Shown here one piece after another: positions 42,647-52,247 of a stretch of 64,000 bases of DNA (positions within the stretch are counted from its first letter, which is position 1; the number at the start of each line of letters is the position of its first letter). Position numbers and translations under genes: made by a program. The stretch is from positions 62,001 to 126,000 of the forward strand of contig NZ_LAKD02000004.1 in the NCBI RefSeq assembly GCF_000968685.2. The letters are read 5' to 3'. The notes beneath the pieces are model-generated. The model saw only the letters and a program-made list of their open reading frames with translations. It was not told the origin of the DNA and did no database searches. The stretch comes from Streptomyces antioxidans (GTDB taxonomy: Bacteria > Actinomycetota > Actinomycetes > Streptomycetales > Streptomycetaceae).

Positions 42647-43573
42647 TCAGGTCTGCAAGGCGGGGAACGGGACGCCGGTCAGCCGTTCGCTTTCGCACCA
42701 CAGCCAGGCACCCTGGTCCGGGCTGTCGGCCCGGGCGGGCAGGGGCACCGGCTTGGGGGTGCCGGAGGTCTGGTCGCGTCCGGCGGGGCCGATGAAGGTG
42801 CCGCTGACGGCCTCGGGGTGGGTCGCGGCATACAGAGAGGGCCAGGCGGCGCCGTCGGCGGTGCCCATCAGGGTGCGGGCGGCGAGGGCGACGAAGAGGC
42901 GACCCATCCGTCCGCTGGAGGTGTGGCGCTGCAAGTTGGTGACGGCCGAGCCCGGGTGGACGACCAGGGCTCGGTGCGCGGTGCCGTCGAGGCGGCGGGC
43001 GAGTTCCTGGGTGAAGACGACATTGGCGCGCTTGGACTTGGCGTAGGCACCCATGGGGCGGTAGTGGCGTTCGCTCATCAGATCGTCGAGGTCACCGGAG
43101 CGCCAGGTGGCGGCGATGGCGCTGACGGTGACGACGCGGGCGGCTGTGGAGCGTGCCAGGGCGGGCATGAGGTGGGCGGTCAGGGCGAAGTGTCCGAAGT
43201 GGTTGGTGCCGACGGTGAGTTCGAGGCCGTCGCTGGTGGTGCGGCGCTCGGGGACGTCCATGACGCCGGCGTTGTTGATGAGGAGGTCAAGGGTCTCGGT
43301 CGCGGCGAGCGGAGCGGCCGCATCGCGGATCGCGGATAGATCGCCGAGGTCGAGCTCCACGGTCTCAAGCCGGGCGCCGGGTACGTCGGCGCGCAGGCGG
43401 CGGGCGGCCTCGGCCAGCGAGGCGGGGCGGCGCCCTGCGAGCAGGATACGGGCGCCGCGTTCGGCCAGGACCTGGGCGGTGCGGTAGCCGATGCCGCTGT
43501 TGGCGCCGGTGATGAGGGCGGTACGGCCGCCGAGCGAGGGGATGTCGGCGGGGGTCCAGTGCGGGACGGCCAT
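42647..43573 (-). CDS. Short-chain dehydrogenase/reductase, retinol-dehydrogenase-like
   Basis: A 308-residue SDR: ALITGANSGIGYRTAQVLAE, LAGRR (NADP preference), LLINNAGVMDVPE, VTVSAIA and AYAKSKRANVVF (Tyr-x-x-x-Lys). The long C-terminal part is typical of the retinol-dehydrogenase/light-dependent-protochlorophyllide-like group. Divergent from the TetR gene with two shared palindromes between them, so it is the likely target of that repressor. Confidence 0.88.
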   Translation of the reverse strand: MAVPHWTPADIPSLGGRTALITGANSGIGYRTAQVLAERGARILLAGRRPASLAEAARRLRADVPGARLETVELDLGDLSAIRDAAAPLAATETLDLLINNAGVMDVPERRTTSDGLELTVGTNHFGHFALTAHLMPALARSTAARVVTVSAIAATWRSGDLDDLMSERHYRPMGAYAKSKRANVVFTQELARRLDGTAHRALVVHPGSAVTNLQRHTSSGRMGRLFVALAARTLMGTADGAAWPSLYAATHPEAVSGTFIGPAGRDQTSGTPKPVPLPARADSPDQGAWLWCESERLTGVPFPALQT

Positions 43574-43587
43574 GGAACACCTTCCTA

Positions 43588-43601
43588 AATGAATGTTCAT
43601 T
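43588..43601. promoter_or_regulatory. TetR operator candidate 1
   Basis: AATGAATGTTCATT, 14-bp near-perfect palindrome (extends to 18 bp as TAAATGAATGTTCATTTA), 15 bp upstream of the SDR start. Same core AATGAAYGTTCATT as the second site 53 bp away (centre to centre, about five helical turns). Confidence 0.75.
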
Positions 43602-43640
43602 TACTAGCCTCAGCATGGGTGGCGGCGCGGCCGTTTGTCA

Positions 43641-43654
43641 AATGAACGTTCATT
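43641..43654. promoter_or_regulatory. TetR operator candidate 2
   Basis: AATGAACGTTCATT, a perfect 14-bp palindrome 17 bp upstream of the TetR-family ATG. Together with the first copy it likely controls both divergent genes, giving autoregulation. Confidence 0.8.
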
Positions 43655-43670
43655 ACGTGAGGGTGGGGCC

Positions 43671-44246
43671 ATGGCAACGCGTGATCCTGACCGCAAGCGT
43701 CAGCAGCTGATGGAAGCGGCCCTGGCGGAGTTCGCCGAGTACGGGGTGGCGGGGGCTCGTGTGGACCGTCTCGCCAAGCGGGCCGGCATCAGCCCTGGCC
43801 TGGTGTATTCGTTCTTCGCCGGTAAGGAGGGCCTGTTCGAGGCCGTCTATGAGGCGATCGTCGAGCAGACGGTGGGCGCGCTTCCCATCGACGCCGACGA
43901 CCTGCCCGGCTATGCGGGGCGCCTACACGATGCCGCCGCGCAGCATCCACAGGTCATGCGTTTTCTGTCGTGGTACGCGCTGGAGCGCGCCGAGCGCGCC
44001 ATGCCCGAGATCGTCGCCCGCTCGATGGCAGACAAGATCGCGGCCATCGAGGCGGCACAGCAGCGCGGCAGCGTCACACGGGACAAGCCGGCCGGGGAGA
44101 TCCTCGCCCTGGTGCTGGCGCTGGCGAACATGTGGCAGCAGCACACGGAGGACGTGCGTCAACTGGTCACTGCCGAGCAGCGGCGCACCACGATCACCGA
44201 CGCCGTGCGCCGCCTCATCACCCCACAAGAGTCCGCTGATGGCTGA
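43671..44246 (+). CDS. TetR-family repressor
   Basis: A 191-residue regulator. N-terminal HTH (residues ~8-55): [20 protein letters not shown] then [20 protein letters not shown] with FxxKE-like [10 protein letters not shown]. The C-terminal helical part is the ligand and dimer domain. Two AATGAAYGTTCATT palindromes precede it. Its stop overlaps the amidase start by 8 bp, so repressor and amidase are one transcript. An inducer related to the SDR/amidase substrate is plausible. Confidence 0.88.
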   Translation: MATRDPDRKRQQLMEAALAEFAEYGVAGARVDRLAKRAGISPGLVYSFFAGKEGLFEAVYEAIVEQTVGALPIDADDLPGYAGRLHDAAAQHPQVMRFLSWYALERAERAMPEIVARSMADKIAAIEAAQQRGSVTRDKPAGEILALVLALANMWQQHTEDVRQLVTAEQRRTTITDAVRRLITPQESADG

Positions 44247-45405
44247 TATCGCCACGGCCCGGTGGGCGGAGCTGTCCGCGTGCGAGATCGCCTCGCTGGT
44301 CCGCGAGGGCCGCTGCACCGCACAGGCCATGACCGAAGCGGCACTGCGCGCCATCGCCGGGCGCGACGCGGGCGTTCGGGCCTTCACCGAGGTGTGGGCG
44401 GATAGGGCCCGCGCCCACGCGGCCGAGGTACAGGCCCGCGCCGAGGCCGGGGAGCGGCTTCCGCTGGCCGGAGTCCCGATCGGCATCAAGGCAGGCGAAG
44501 GCACGGGCAGCGTCCAGTCACAGCGAATGATCGAAGCGGGCTGCGTCCCCGTCGGGACGACCTCGGTTCCTGTGGTCTCCAACGCCGCCGACTGGCAGAC
44601 CTGGGGGCACACCGATCGCGGGCCGACCCTCAATCCGCTCAACCCGGCCTGGAGCCCGGGTGGTTCATCCGCCGGATCGGCGGCCGCGGTCGCCTCCGGC
44701 ATGGTGCCGCTCGCCACGGGAAGCGACGGCGCCGGCTCGGTGCGCATCCCGGCGGCCTGGTGCGCCGTCCACGGGCTCAAACCCACCAACGGCACCGTGC
44801 CCGCCCGCGACGCCGCCGGGCTGAACATTGCCGGACCCCTCGCCCGCGGCGCCCAGGACCTGCGCGCCGCCTTCAAGGCTCTCGCCGTTGCCGACGGAAG
44901 CACGGGTACGCCGGTTCGGCGCCCGCTGCGCGCGGCCTGGTCCGCCACGCTGGGCACCGCCGACACCGACCCCGAGGTCGCCGCTCGCGTCCGCTCCTTC
45001 GTGGGCACCGCGTTCGGCGCGGACCGACTGCTCGTGGACGAGCCGGACATCCGTCTGCCCGATCCAGCGCCGTGCTGGATGGCGTTGCGCGGCCACCGAG
45101 CCGCCCCGGCCGAACAGGTCGAGGCGGTCCGCCGCGAGCTGCACACCGCCGTGGACGCTCTGTTCGGCGCTTACGACGTGCTGGCCACCCCCACCACCCC
45201 GCACCCGCCCCATGGGCACAGCGGGCCGGGCAACCGCATGAACGTGGCCCTGACCTGGGCGTTCAACATCACCGGCCATCCCGCCGTCTCCCTTCCGGCC
45301 GGGCGCACCCCCGCAGGCGACGTGGTCGGCTTGCAGTTCATCGCCCGGCACGGCCGTGAGGCAGACCTGCTCGCGCTCGCCGAGACCTCCGGCCGCTGCC
45401 ACTGA
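44239..45405 (+). CDS. Amidase-signature-family hydrolase
   Basis: A 388-residue amidase. The Ser-Ser-Lys triad is readable: Lys84 in PIGIKAG, the glycine/serine-rich stretch [16 protein letters not shown], and [14 protein letters not shown] with the nucleophile serine. The family usually has 450-500 residues; the segment between the signature and the C-terminus is shortened but in frame. The aspartate normally after the first lysine (KD) is alanine. Coupled to the TetR gene. Hydrolyses amides; exact substrate unknown. Confidence 0.82.
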   Translation: MADIATARWAELSACEIASLVREGRCTAQAMTEAALRAIAGRDAGVRAFTEVWADRARAHAAEVQARAEAGERLPLAGVPIGIKAGEGTGSVQSQRMIEAGCVPVGTTSVPVVSNAADWQTWGHTDRGPTLNPLNPAWSPGGSSAGSAAAVASGMVPLATGSDGAGSVRIPAAWCAVHGLKPTNGTVPARDAAGLNIAGPLARGAQDLRAAFKALAVADGSTGTPVRRPLRAAWSATLGTADTDPEVAARVRSFVGTAFGADRLLVDEPDIRLPDPAPCWMALRGHRAAPAEQVEAVRRELHTAVDALFGAYDVLATPTTPHPPHGHSGPGNRMNVALTWAFNITGHPAVSLPAGRTPAGDVVGLQFIARHGREADLLALAETSGRCH

Positions 45406-45729
45406 TATACGCGCGGCTCAACAGCCACCGCCGGGGCCAGGCCGAAGGACCCGCGTGGCGGCGAAGCCCACGGCCTCCCACCCCGGCCGCGGTCCACTGG
45501 ACGACCAGGTGGCGCTCACGCACACGGCTATCAGCTCGGCGACCCGAGCCAACTCGGCGACCCGGGCCGGCTCGGGGCCGGACTTCGGATACCACTGTGC
45601 GGCGGCGGGAACACGTGCCAGCGGTCTCGGTGGTGTCCCGTTCCCGCGGTGGAGGTCACCGGTCTGCCCCCTCAGCGTGCGGTACGGCATGGCGAACTGG
45701 CGCCGGAGCCCCTCGCGCCCTGCCGGTCT
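45406..45729. other. 324-bp stretch without a recognised gene
   Basis: Lies between the convergent amidase and second TetR genes. Contains short imperfect repeats around 45540-45575 (GCGACCCG...CGGCGACCCGGG). A 90-codon leftward frame is of atypical composition and unsupported. Confidence 0.4.
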
Positions 45730-46401
45730 TCACTTGCCCGCCACGTCCCCCGGACGCCGCGTGACCGGCGCCTCCCACAGGGCGGTGATCGCCTCGGCCA
45801 GGTCGGAGGCGGTGTCCTCCCAGTTGAGACGGGCCGTGGCAGAGCCCTCCGCGAGGGCCCGCTCGGTCTCGACACACATCTGCACGATCAGGTGACGAGC
45901 CATCAGCACCCGTACGGCGGTCACCTGGTGCGGCAGATCCGGGAGGAACCGGTCGAGGACGTTCCGCAACTGCTCCCGTGACGCGGAGACGAGGTCGTCT
46001 TCGTTCATCATCACCTCGAAAAGCGCCGGGTCGGCCGACACCTGGGCGTTGAACCGGGCGAACCAGGAGGGGCTCCCCAGGGCGGCCATGTGCTCGGTGA
46101 CGGGACGCACCGTGCAGGCCGCCCAGTCGCGGACGCAGGTGAAGTCGCCGGCCTCGGCCAGTACCCGGTCGCGGATCTCCGCGATGGCCTTCGCGTGCCG
46201 GCCGGCGATCGCCCGGACCAGGTCGGTCTTGGTGCCGAAGTGGTAGCCGACGGCGGCGGTGTTCCCCTGCCCCGCGGCGATGCTGATCTGACGGTTGGAG
46301 ACCGTATGCACCCCGTGCTCGGCGAACAGTCGTTCCGCGGCGTCCAGGATCGCCGCCCGGGTCGCCTCGACCTGGGCCCCCCGGACCCCTCTGCCCGACA
46401 T
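45730..46401 (-). CDS. TetR-family regulator
   Basis: A 223-residue TetR-like protein: AILDAAERLFAEHGVHTVSN then AAGQGNTAAVGYHFGTKTDL (HTH with the YHFGTK motif). A TetR_C-like helical domain follows. ATG 46401 was chosen; earlier in-frame codons encode arginine-rich sequence. No operator is obvious and the neighbours do not reveal its target. Confidence 0.82.
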   Translation of the reverse strand: MSGRGVRGAQVEATRAAILDAAERLFAEHGVHTVSNRQISIAAGQGNTAAVGYHFGTKTDLVRAIAGRHAKAIAEIRDRVLAEAGDFTCVRDWAACTVRPVTEHMAALGSPSWFARFNAQVSADPALFEVMMNEDDLVSASREQLRNVLDRFLPDLPHQVTAVRVLMARHLIVQMCVETERALAEGSATARLNWEDTASDLAEAITALWEAPVTRRPGDVAGK

Positions 46402-46599
46402 CGTCCGCCACCTCACCGGGACCGCGTACCGCATCCGCGACGGCCGGTCCCGAAACCGTCGCGGGTCCTCCACCGGGACGGCGGGAGGAGAGCACGACCA
46501 GCCTAATGACCAGGGACGCCCTGGGCTGATCGCCCTCATGCTCCACCGCGTACGAGGGCTCTAGCCCGCACCGCACCGCACAAGGGGCGGTGCCGGTGA

Positions 46600-47346
46600 T
46601 CAGCCGCCGTCACGGGAAGCCGTATCCACCCCGCGATGGCCGCACCGGCTTCCTGCCGCCCGTTCCGTACGGACGCCGGTGGCCACGGCCGGATGAGTGT
46701 CGTCGGCGCGGTATCCGAGCCGGTCGGTGACCGCGACCACGCCTTCGAGGCCCCCGCACAGGCGCACCAGGACGGAAGCCGTACTCCTGCGCTCCACGAC
46801 GCCGCTGAGGGACACCTCTCCCTCGTCGACCCGCACCTCGAGCGCGTCCCGGGGCAAGCCCAGCGAACGGGCCATCACCTCGCGCCGGATGTCCTCGGCG
46901 ATCGCCCGGTCACGGCGGAGGAAGCCCCGGAGCAGGTCGCCCCGGCCGACGATGCCCACCGTACGCCCGGCTTCGTCGACCACCACGAGGTGGTCGACAC
47001 CCCGTCGGCCCATCACCCGGGCGCCCTCGCACACCGTCCACTCCGATGCGGCGCATACGGCGGGGCTCCTCATGAGTCCGGCAGCGTCCTTCACCCGGCT
47101 GTCGCGCTCGGCCTCCGGCGACGGCCGCGCGGTGAGCGCCCAGCCGCCCGGGACGTCCTTGCCCGCCGCGTCGCTCAGCAGATCGGCATCGGAGACCACC
47201 CCCAGCGGCCTGTTCTGATCGTCGAGTACGGGCACGGCGGTGAGATCATGCTCGACGAGCACGTTGAGGATCTCCTTGAACGACGCGTCAGGCCGCACAT
47301 GGACGACGGCCGTCGTCATGACCTGCCCCACGGTTCGGTGTGTCAT
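46600..47346 (-). CDS. CBS-pair and BON domain protein
   Basis: A 248-residue cytoplasmic protein. CBS 1 at ~8-65 (VMTTAVVHVRPDASFKEIL, VVSDADLL), CBS 2 at ~90-145 (MRSPAVCAASEWTV, IVGRGDLL), then a BON domain (~150-210, RREVMARSLGLPRDALEVRV, GEVSLSGVVERRS). CBS pairs bind adenine nucleotides. In Streptomyces and mycobacteria such proteins occur in DevR/OsdR-controlled stress loci with USPs, as here. A weak DevR-like palindrome centred near 47474 lies ~127 bp upstream. Confidence 0.88.
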   Translation of the reverse strand: MTHRTVGQVMTTAVVHVRPDASFKEILNVLVEHDLTAVPVLDDQNRPLGVVSDADLLSDAAGKDVPGGWALTARPSPEAERDSRVKDAAGLMRSPAVCAASEWTVCEGARVMGRRGVDHLVVVDEAGRTVGIVGRGDLLRGFLRRDRAIAEDIRREVMARSLGLPRDALEVRVDEGEVSLSGVVERRSTASVLVRLCGGLEGVVAVTDRLGYRADDTHPAVATGVRTERAAGSRCGHRGVDTASRDGG

Positions 47347-47610
47347 CGCCGCACCACGGTTCCCCTCCGGAAGAACATGGAAAGCGGAGGCCGGGCTCGG
47401 CCTCCTCTCCTCTCCACTGTGGGCTGGTGGCGCGGCACCCGGCGTGGGTCGACGGGCCCCGCCGGGGCGCCGACCGGCCCACGCGTCCGGGCCGGGCCGG
47501 CTCGGGTCGGCTCGGGTGGCACTCCGCCCCCTCCGGGAAGGCGGAGTCGTCCGTACCGACTTGGCCCCTGTCCGTGTCCGTCCGCGCGTGGTCGGGCGGA
47601 CACGGACATG

Positions 47611-47624
47611 GGGCCGGTCGGCCG
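47611..47624. promoter_or_regulatory. DevR/OsdR-like box upstream of first USP gene
   Basis: GGGCCGGTCGGCCG at 47611-47624 matches the core GGGCCG-NN-CGGCC. It is centred about 88 bp upstream of the USP start at 47706 in the 359-bp spacer between divergent CBS-BON and USP genes. Confidence 0.55.
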
Positions 47625-47705
47625 AGTCCGTGGGACCTGGGGCCCATCCCGCCCCGCCCTCCGCGCCGAGATGGTGGAAGCGCGTCCCCGAAGGAGGTCC
47701 GCACC

Positions 47706-48593
47706 ATGCCCGGTACCGTCACCGTCGGCCTGGACGGTTCGCCCGAGAGCTTCGCCGCGGCCGACTGGGCGGCCCGCGAGGCCCTGCGCCGCGAACTGCC
47801 GCTGCGCCTCGTCCACGCGCTGGACTGGCACTCGTTCACCTACGCACCACTCACCGGAACCGCATCGCTGACCCGGTGGGCCGAGCGCCTGCCGCACGAC
47901 ACCGCGGCGCGGCTGCGCCGTGACCACCCGGATCTGCGGATCGTCCATGAACAGGTCGCCCGGGAGCCGGTGCCGTCGCTACTGGCGGTCGCAGAGAGCT
48001 CCGAGCTTCTGGTGCTCGGCTCCCGGGGCCTGAGCAGGGTGGCGGGCATTCTGGTCGGCTCCGTGGCCCTGTCGGTCGTGGCCCGGGCTGCGCTCCCCGT
48101 CGTCCTGGTCCGGGCCGGTGCGGCCGACGAGGACGAACACCGGAACGGCTCGGCCGTCACCGCACCCCGGCCCCGCGCGCACGGCGATGTCGTATTGGGG
48201 CTTGACCTTCGGCGGCCCGCCGCGGAAGTGCTCGAGTTCGCGTTCGGCGCCGCCGCCCGGCAGGCAGTGGCACTGCGCGTCATCCACGCATGGAGCCCAC
48301 CCTCCGCCTCCGGCTATACGGCACCCTTCGACACCGGGCGGTCGGCTCAGGTCGCGAGCGAGCTGACCGACGTACTCCGCCCCTGGCGGACGAAGTTCCC
48401 CGGCGTCGAGGTGAGCGAGCGGATCGTGGCCGGCCGCCCCGCGGAGCACCTGGTGGACGCCTCGGCCGACGCCGGCCTGGTGGTCGTCGGCCGCTTCACC
48501 CGCGGTCCCAGGACCGGCCCGCGCATCGGTCCGGTCACCCACTCCGTACTGCACCGCTCCCCCGCGCCGGTGGCAGTGATCGCGCACGGCTGA
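47706..48593 (+). CDS. Universal stress protein, two UspA domains
   Basis: A 295-residue protein of two tandem UspA folds. Domain 1 begins VTVGLDGSPESFAAADWAAR and carries the ATP-binding pattern VLGSRGLSRVAGILVGSV. Domain 2 ends VVGRFTRGPRTGPRIGPVTH with VLHRSPAPVAVI. Members bind ATP and respond to hypoxia or stationary phase. Stop at 48593 is 73 bp before the paralogous USP gene. Confidence 0.9.
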   Translation: MPGTVTVGLDGSPESFAAADWAAREALRRELPLRLVHALDWHSFTYAPLTGTASLTRWAERLPHDTAARLRRDHPDLRIVHEQVAREPVPSLLAVAESSELLVLGSRGLSRVAGILVGSVALSVVARAALPVVLVRAGAADEDEHRNGSAVTAPRPRAHGDVVLGLDLRRPAAEVLEFAFGAAARQAVALRVIHAWSPPSASGYTAPFDTGRSAQVASELTDVLRPWRTKFPGVEVSERIVAGRPAEHLVDASADAGLVVVGRFTRGPRTGPRIGPVTHSVLHRSPAPVAVIAHG

Positions 48594-48666
48594 CGACCGC
48601 CGAGCGACGAATCCGCCCGGCGCGGAACACCCGCTGCCCACCCCCTTACACACGGAGGTACCTGTC

Positions 48667-49542
48667 ATGCTTCGCCCCGTCGTCGTCGGGCTCGACGGCT
48701 CCCCCGAGAGTTTCGCCGCGGCCAACTGGGCCGCCCGTGAGGCCCTGCGCCGCGAACTGCCGCTGCACCTGGTGCACGCGTGGCTCTGGCAACCCGTCGA
48801 TGTGCCCGCCCCGGACAGCGAGGACACCGTGAGGCACTGGGCGCGGCGCATCCTGCGGGACGCCGAGAAGGAGCTGAGGGGCCGCTACCCGGACCTTCCG
48901 CTCACCGCCGAGCAGGTACCCGCCACGGCCGTCACGGCGCTGCTGGAACGGGCGGAGAGCGCCGAGATGCTGGTGCTCGGCTCGCGCGGGCTCAGCGGCC
49001 TGGCCGGCTTCCTGCTCGGCTCCGTCGGCCAGCAGGTCCTCGCCCGGGCGACATGCCCGGTGGTGATGGTGCGGGCGAATGAGCAGTCCGCCACCGAGCA
49101 GCCGGGCGACGAGGTCGTCGTCGCGCTCAGCAACCTGGCGAAGGCCCCCGGGCCGCTGCTGGACTTCGCCTTCGCCGCGGCATCCGCACGCGGGACGACG
49201 TTGCGGTCCGTGCACGTCTGCAAGCTCCCGGCGTCCGACTACGGGTACGGCATCGCCGCGGGCCCCATCGGCTACCTGGACGGTGATCTGGAGGGCCGGC
49301 TGAACCGGGAATTCGACGAGGCCCTGGAACCGTGGCGGGAGAAGTACCCGCGGGTCAGGGTGGAACGCACGATCGAGCTCGCGTTCGTGGCCGGGTCGGT
49401 GCTGCGGGCCGCGGCCGGGGCCGGACTGCTGGTGGTCGGCCGCCGGACGCGCCGTTCCGCCCTGGGCACGCACATCGGCCCCGTCACCAACGCGGTGCTC
49501 CACCACTCCACCGTGCCGGTCGCCGTCGTACCGCATGGCTGA
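48667..49542 (+). CDS. Universal stress protein, tandem paralogue
   Basis: A 291-residue two-domain USP. Its first ~45 residues are nearly those of the preceding gene (LDGSPESFAAANWAAREALR), so the pair arose by recent duplication. Domain 1 retains VLGSRGLSGLAGFLLGSVGQ; domain 2 ends with GTHIGPVTNAVLHHSTVPVA. GGAGGT is placed eight bases before ATG 48667. Convergent with the permease gene. Confidence 0.92.
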   Translation: MLRPVVVGLDGSPESFAAANWAAREALRRELPLHLVHAWLWQPVDVPAPDSEDTVRHWARRILRDAEKELRGRYPDLPLTAEQVPATAVTALLERAESAEMLVLGSRGLSGLAGFLLGSVGQQVLARATCPVVMVRANEQSATEQPGDEVVVALSNLAKAPGPLLDFAFAAASARGTTLRSVHVCKLPASDYGYGIAAGPIGYLDGDLEGRLNREFDEALEPWREKYPRVRVERTIELAFVAGSVLRAAAGAGLLVVGRRTRRSALGTHIGPVTNAVLHHSTVPVAVVPHG

Positions 49543-49610
49543 AGGCTGCGTGGAACGGCCGACGGCCGATCGTGGCGGCCGATCCCGGCTGTGTCCAGGT
49601 TTCCCCGGCG

Positions 49611-50921
49611 TCACCACCACCCGAAGGCGCCCCAGGCCAGCACGGGAGCGATGACTACGGACACCAGCCCGCAGATCAGCAACTGCCGGAAGAGCCGTGG
49701 CCGGTCCTCCGGCTCGGCGGCGCCGAGGATCAGGCCACCCGTGATACCCAGCGGATTGACATCGACCAGCACCGAGGCCAACGCGACCGAGAGAACGGCG
49801 CCGACGGGCGAGACTCCTTCGGCGACCACCGCGGGAACCAGCGGCATCATCGTCGCGAAGACGGTGATGGAGCTCGCGGCGAAAGACGTGACACCGGCGA
49901 TGTAACACAGGACGAGCAGACTCAGCATGGGTGCCCCCTCCACCCGCAGCAGGTCGCTGATCCGCGCGAAGGCGCCCAGATCCTGCATCAGCCCGATGTA
50001 GGTGAGCAGCCCCCCGATCAGCAGCACCACATTCCAGGGGATGCGGGAGATGATGGCGTTCGGCTCCAGCCCCAGGACGAGTTGCTGGATGACCGCGGCG
50101 GTGAGCCCCAGGTAGCCGATGTTGACGTCGAAGCCGACCGAGAGCACCACCACCGCCAGCAGACATGCGAGGGTGAGGACCCGGGAGGTGCCGGACGACG
50201 GGACACGCTCGGCCTCTTCTCCGGCTGCTGGTCCGGTGGCAGTGGGTGTGGCAGTGGGTGTGAGGGTGGCGTGGAGTCCATCCGGCGTGGTCGGCGCCAC
50301 GCGGCCGCGCGGCATGGCGCCGCCGCGGAACCCGACGGCGAGACAACCGGCCGAGACGGCGAGGCCGGCCAGGACTCCGCCGAAGAGGAAGGTGACCGGG
50401 GCGGAGTCGGGCAGACCGATTCCCAGCTTCTCCCCCAGTTGGCGCGCGCTGGTGCCGTAGACGGCCAGAGGCGAGAGCAGTCCGCTGATGACGCCGGTGA
50501 TGCCGAGCACGGCCGCGATGAATGGGGGTATCCCGTAGCGCGCGGCGAGACCGAGTGCGAGGGGAGCGACGATGGCGGTGGCGGCGGCCGGGAGTGTGCC
50601 GATCGCCGTCAGCACGGCGCCTATCAGGAACGGGACCAGGACGACCAGCAGCGCGCGTCCGCCGACCAGACGGAGCATTCCATCGAGGAGCCAGTCGAGG
50701 GTGCCATTGATCTGGGCGACGGCGAACAGCGCCGTGACGCCGACGACCAGCACGAAGAAGTCACCGGGGAAGTACGCCGTCACGTCGTCGGCGGTGCGGT
50801 CCGCGGCGAGACCGACCAGGAAGGCGGCCGGAAGGGCCGCCAGCCCGAGGTTGAACCTCGGCAGGGCGGTCGCCGCGAAGAGGGCGACGAGAACGACGAT
50901 GGAGACGTCGGCCATGGACAT
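49611..50921 (-). CDS. SLC13/MatC-type anion permease
   Basis: A 436-residue membrane protein with ten to twelve hydrophobic segments and an inverted-repeat layout. N-terminal half: LGLAALPAAFLVGLAADRTA and YFPGDFFVLVVGVTALFAVA, as in MatC (dicarboxylate carrier N-terminal domain). Second half: NAIISRIPWNVVLLIGGLL and the loop VLVDVNPLGITGGLILG, like the substrate-binding segments of DASS transporters. A long hydrophilic loop (~205-240) divides the halves. ATG 50921 has GGAGG six bases upstream. It is 14 bp downstream of the CoA-transferase gene; together they suggest import and activation of an organic acid. Confidence 0.82.
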   Translation of the reverse strand: MSMADVSIVVLVALFAATALPRFNLGLAALPAAFLVGLAADRTADDVTAYFPGDFFVLVVGVTALFAVAQINGTLDWLLDGMLRLVGGRALLVVLVPFLIGAVLTAIGTLPAAATAIVAPLALGLAARYGIPPFIAAVLGITGVISGLLSPLAVYGTSARQLGEKLGIGLPDSAPVTFLFGGVLAGLAVSAGCLAVGFRGGAMPRGRVAPTTPDGLHATLTPTATPTATGPAAGEEAERVPSSGTSRVLTLACLLAVVVLSVGFDVNIGYLGLTAAVIQQLVLGLEPNAIISRIPWNVVLLIGGLLTYIGLMQDLGAFARISDLLRVEGAPMLSLLVLCYIAGVTSFAASSITVFATMMPLVPAVVAEGVSPVGAVLSVALASVLVDVNPLGITGGLILGAAEPEDRPRLFRQLLICGLVSVVIAPVLAWGAFGWW

Positions 50922-50935
50922 CTGTGCCTCCTGGT

Positions 50936-52117
50936 TCAGATGACGCCCCGACCGGCGAGGTCGTCGATGGTGGTCGAGGCGAGGCCGAGGTCCTCCAACA
51001 CGGCGCGGGTGTGCTCACCCAGCCGAGGAGCACCGCGGTCGATCCGCTGCTCGAATCCCGAGAAACGTCCGGCGGAGCCCTGGGCCAGGCGGGTGCGACC
51101 CTCGTGCTCGTCGGTCACCTCGACCACCGATCCACGGGCCCGCACATGGGGGTCGGCGCAGATGTCCGCCGCCGTGTTCACCGGTCCGCAGGCCACCCCC
51201 GCTTCGGCCATCAGCTCGGTCAGGGACTCGAGGTCGTGGGCGGCCACGAAAGCGGCCACCCGGCCCTCGATCTCCGCGCGGTGTTCGATCCGGGCCGTGA
51301 TGGAGTCATGGACCGCCAGATCCGGCGCCTTCATCACAGTGATCAACCGGCGCCACATCTGCTCGGTCGACGCCGGCAGGGCCAGCCAGCGCCCGTCACC
51401 GGTCCGGTAGAGGTTATTGGGACTGATGTGGGGGTTCTCGTTGCCCTGGCGCCCCCGGGCCTCACCGGTCGCGTCGTAGTCAACGATGAAGTCCTCCATC
51501 ATCCGCAGCAGGGGTTCGTACAGGCCGATGTCGGCCAGTTGGGGCTCACCGGTACGGTCGCGTTGGCGCAGTGCGAGCATCGCGGCGAAGGCGGCGTAGA
51601 TCCCGGTGACGCCATCGGCGACCGGATAGCCGGCGAACACCGGCGGACCGTCGGGGAACCCCGTCCTGTGGGTCAGTCCGGCGAAAGCCTCGGCGACGCG
51701 GGCGAAGCCGGGGCGGTCTGCGTACGGGCCGGTGCGCCCGAAGGCGCTCACGTGCACCATGACGAGATCGGGCCGGTGGGCGACCAGATCGTCGAAGTCG
51801 ATGGAGAACCGACGCAGCGTCGCCGGCCGGAAGTTGGTGACCACCACATCGGTCGTGGCGGCGAGCCGTCCGACCAGCGCCGCGGCCTCCGGGTGGTGCA
51901 GGTCGACGGTCACGCTGGACTTGTTGCGGCCGACGACCGCCCAACCGACGGACACACCGTTCTCGAGCGGTGGGTAACCGCGCGCGGGGTCCCCGGTCCC
52001 GGGCTGTTCGACTTTGATCACCTCCGCTCCGAACTCGCCGAGCAGGGAGGAGGCGAGAGGGCCGGCGAGAACCGTCGAGAGGTCGAGGACACGCACGCCG
52101 GCGAGGGGCCCAAGCAC
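50936..52117 (-). CDS. Family III (CaiB/BaiF/Frc) CoA-transferase
   Basis: About 393 residues from GTG 52117, preceded by AAAGGA; a GTG at 52171 gives an N-terminal extension. Family features: LAGVRVLDLSTVLAGPLASS, LGEFGAEVIKVEQPGTGDPA, NKSSVTVDLHHPEA, VVVTNFRPATL, the catalytic Asp in QLADIGLYEPLL, and VACGPVNTAADICADPHVRA. These enzymes move CoA between carboxylic acids. Divergent from a LysR gene and upstream of an organic-acid permease. Confidence 0.9.
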   Translation of the reverse strand: MLGPLAGVRVLDLSTVLAGPLASSLLGEFGAEVIKVEQPGTGDPARGYPPLENGVSVGWAVVGRNKSSVTVDLHHPEAAALVGRLAATTDVVVTNFRPATLRRFSIDFDDLVAHRPDLVMVHVSAFGRTGPYADRPGFARVAEAFAGLTHRTGFPDGPPVFAGYPVADGVTGIYAAFAAMLALRQRDRTGEPQLADIGLYEPLLRMMEDFIVDYDATGEARGRQGNENPHISPNNLYRTGDGRWLALPASTEQMWRRLITVMKAPDLAVHDSITARIEHRAEIEGRVAAFVAAHDLESLTELMAEAGVACGPVNTAADICADPHVRARGSVVEVTDEHEGRTRLAQGSAGRFSGFEQRIDRGAPRLGEHTRAVLEDLGLASTTIDDLAGRGVI

Positions 52118-52173
52118 GGAAATTCCTTTCACGAGCGTCGGAACGTCATGGTCATCCGAGACCGATGTCACAA

Positions 52174-52197
52174 TCCCGCGGCGTCATCGCCGCGGGA
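52174..52197. promoter_or_regulatory. Palindrome between CoA-transferase and LysR genes
   Basis: Perfect 10-bp arms TCCCGCGGCG (52174-52183) and CGCCGCGGGA (52188-52197) around TCAT, in the divergent intergenic region. Position and symmetry fit a LysR operator. Confidence 0.6.
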
Positions 52198-52247
52198 AGA
52201 CGTCACTTACTGGAATCGGTGAAAGAAGAAGGCAATAACATGAGCCG

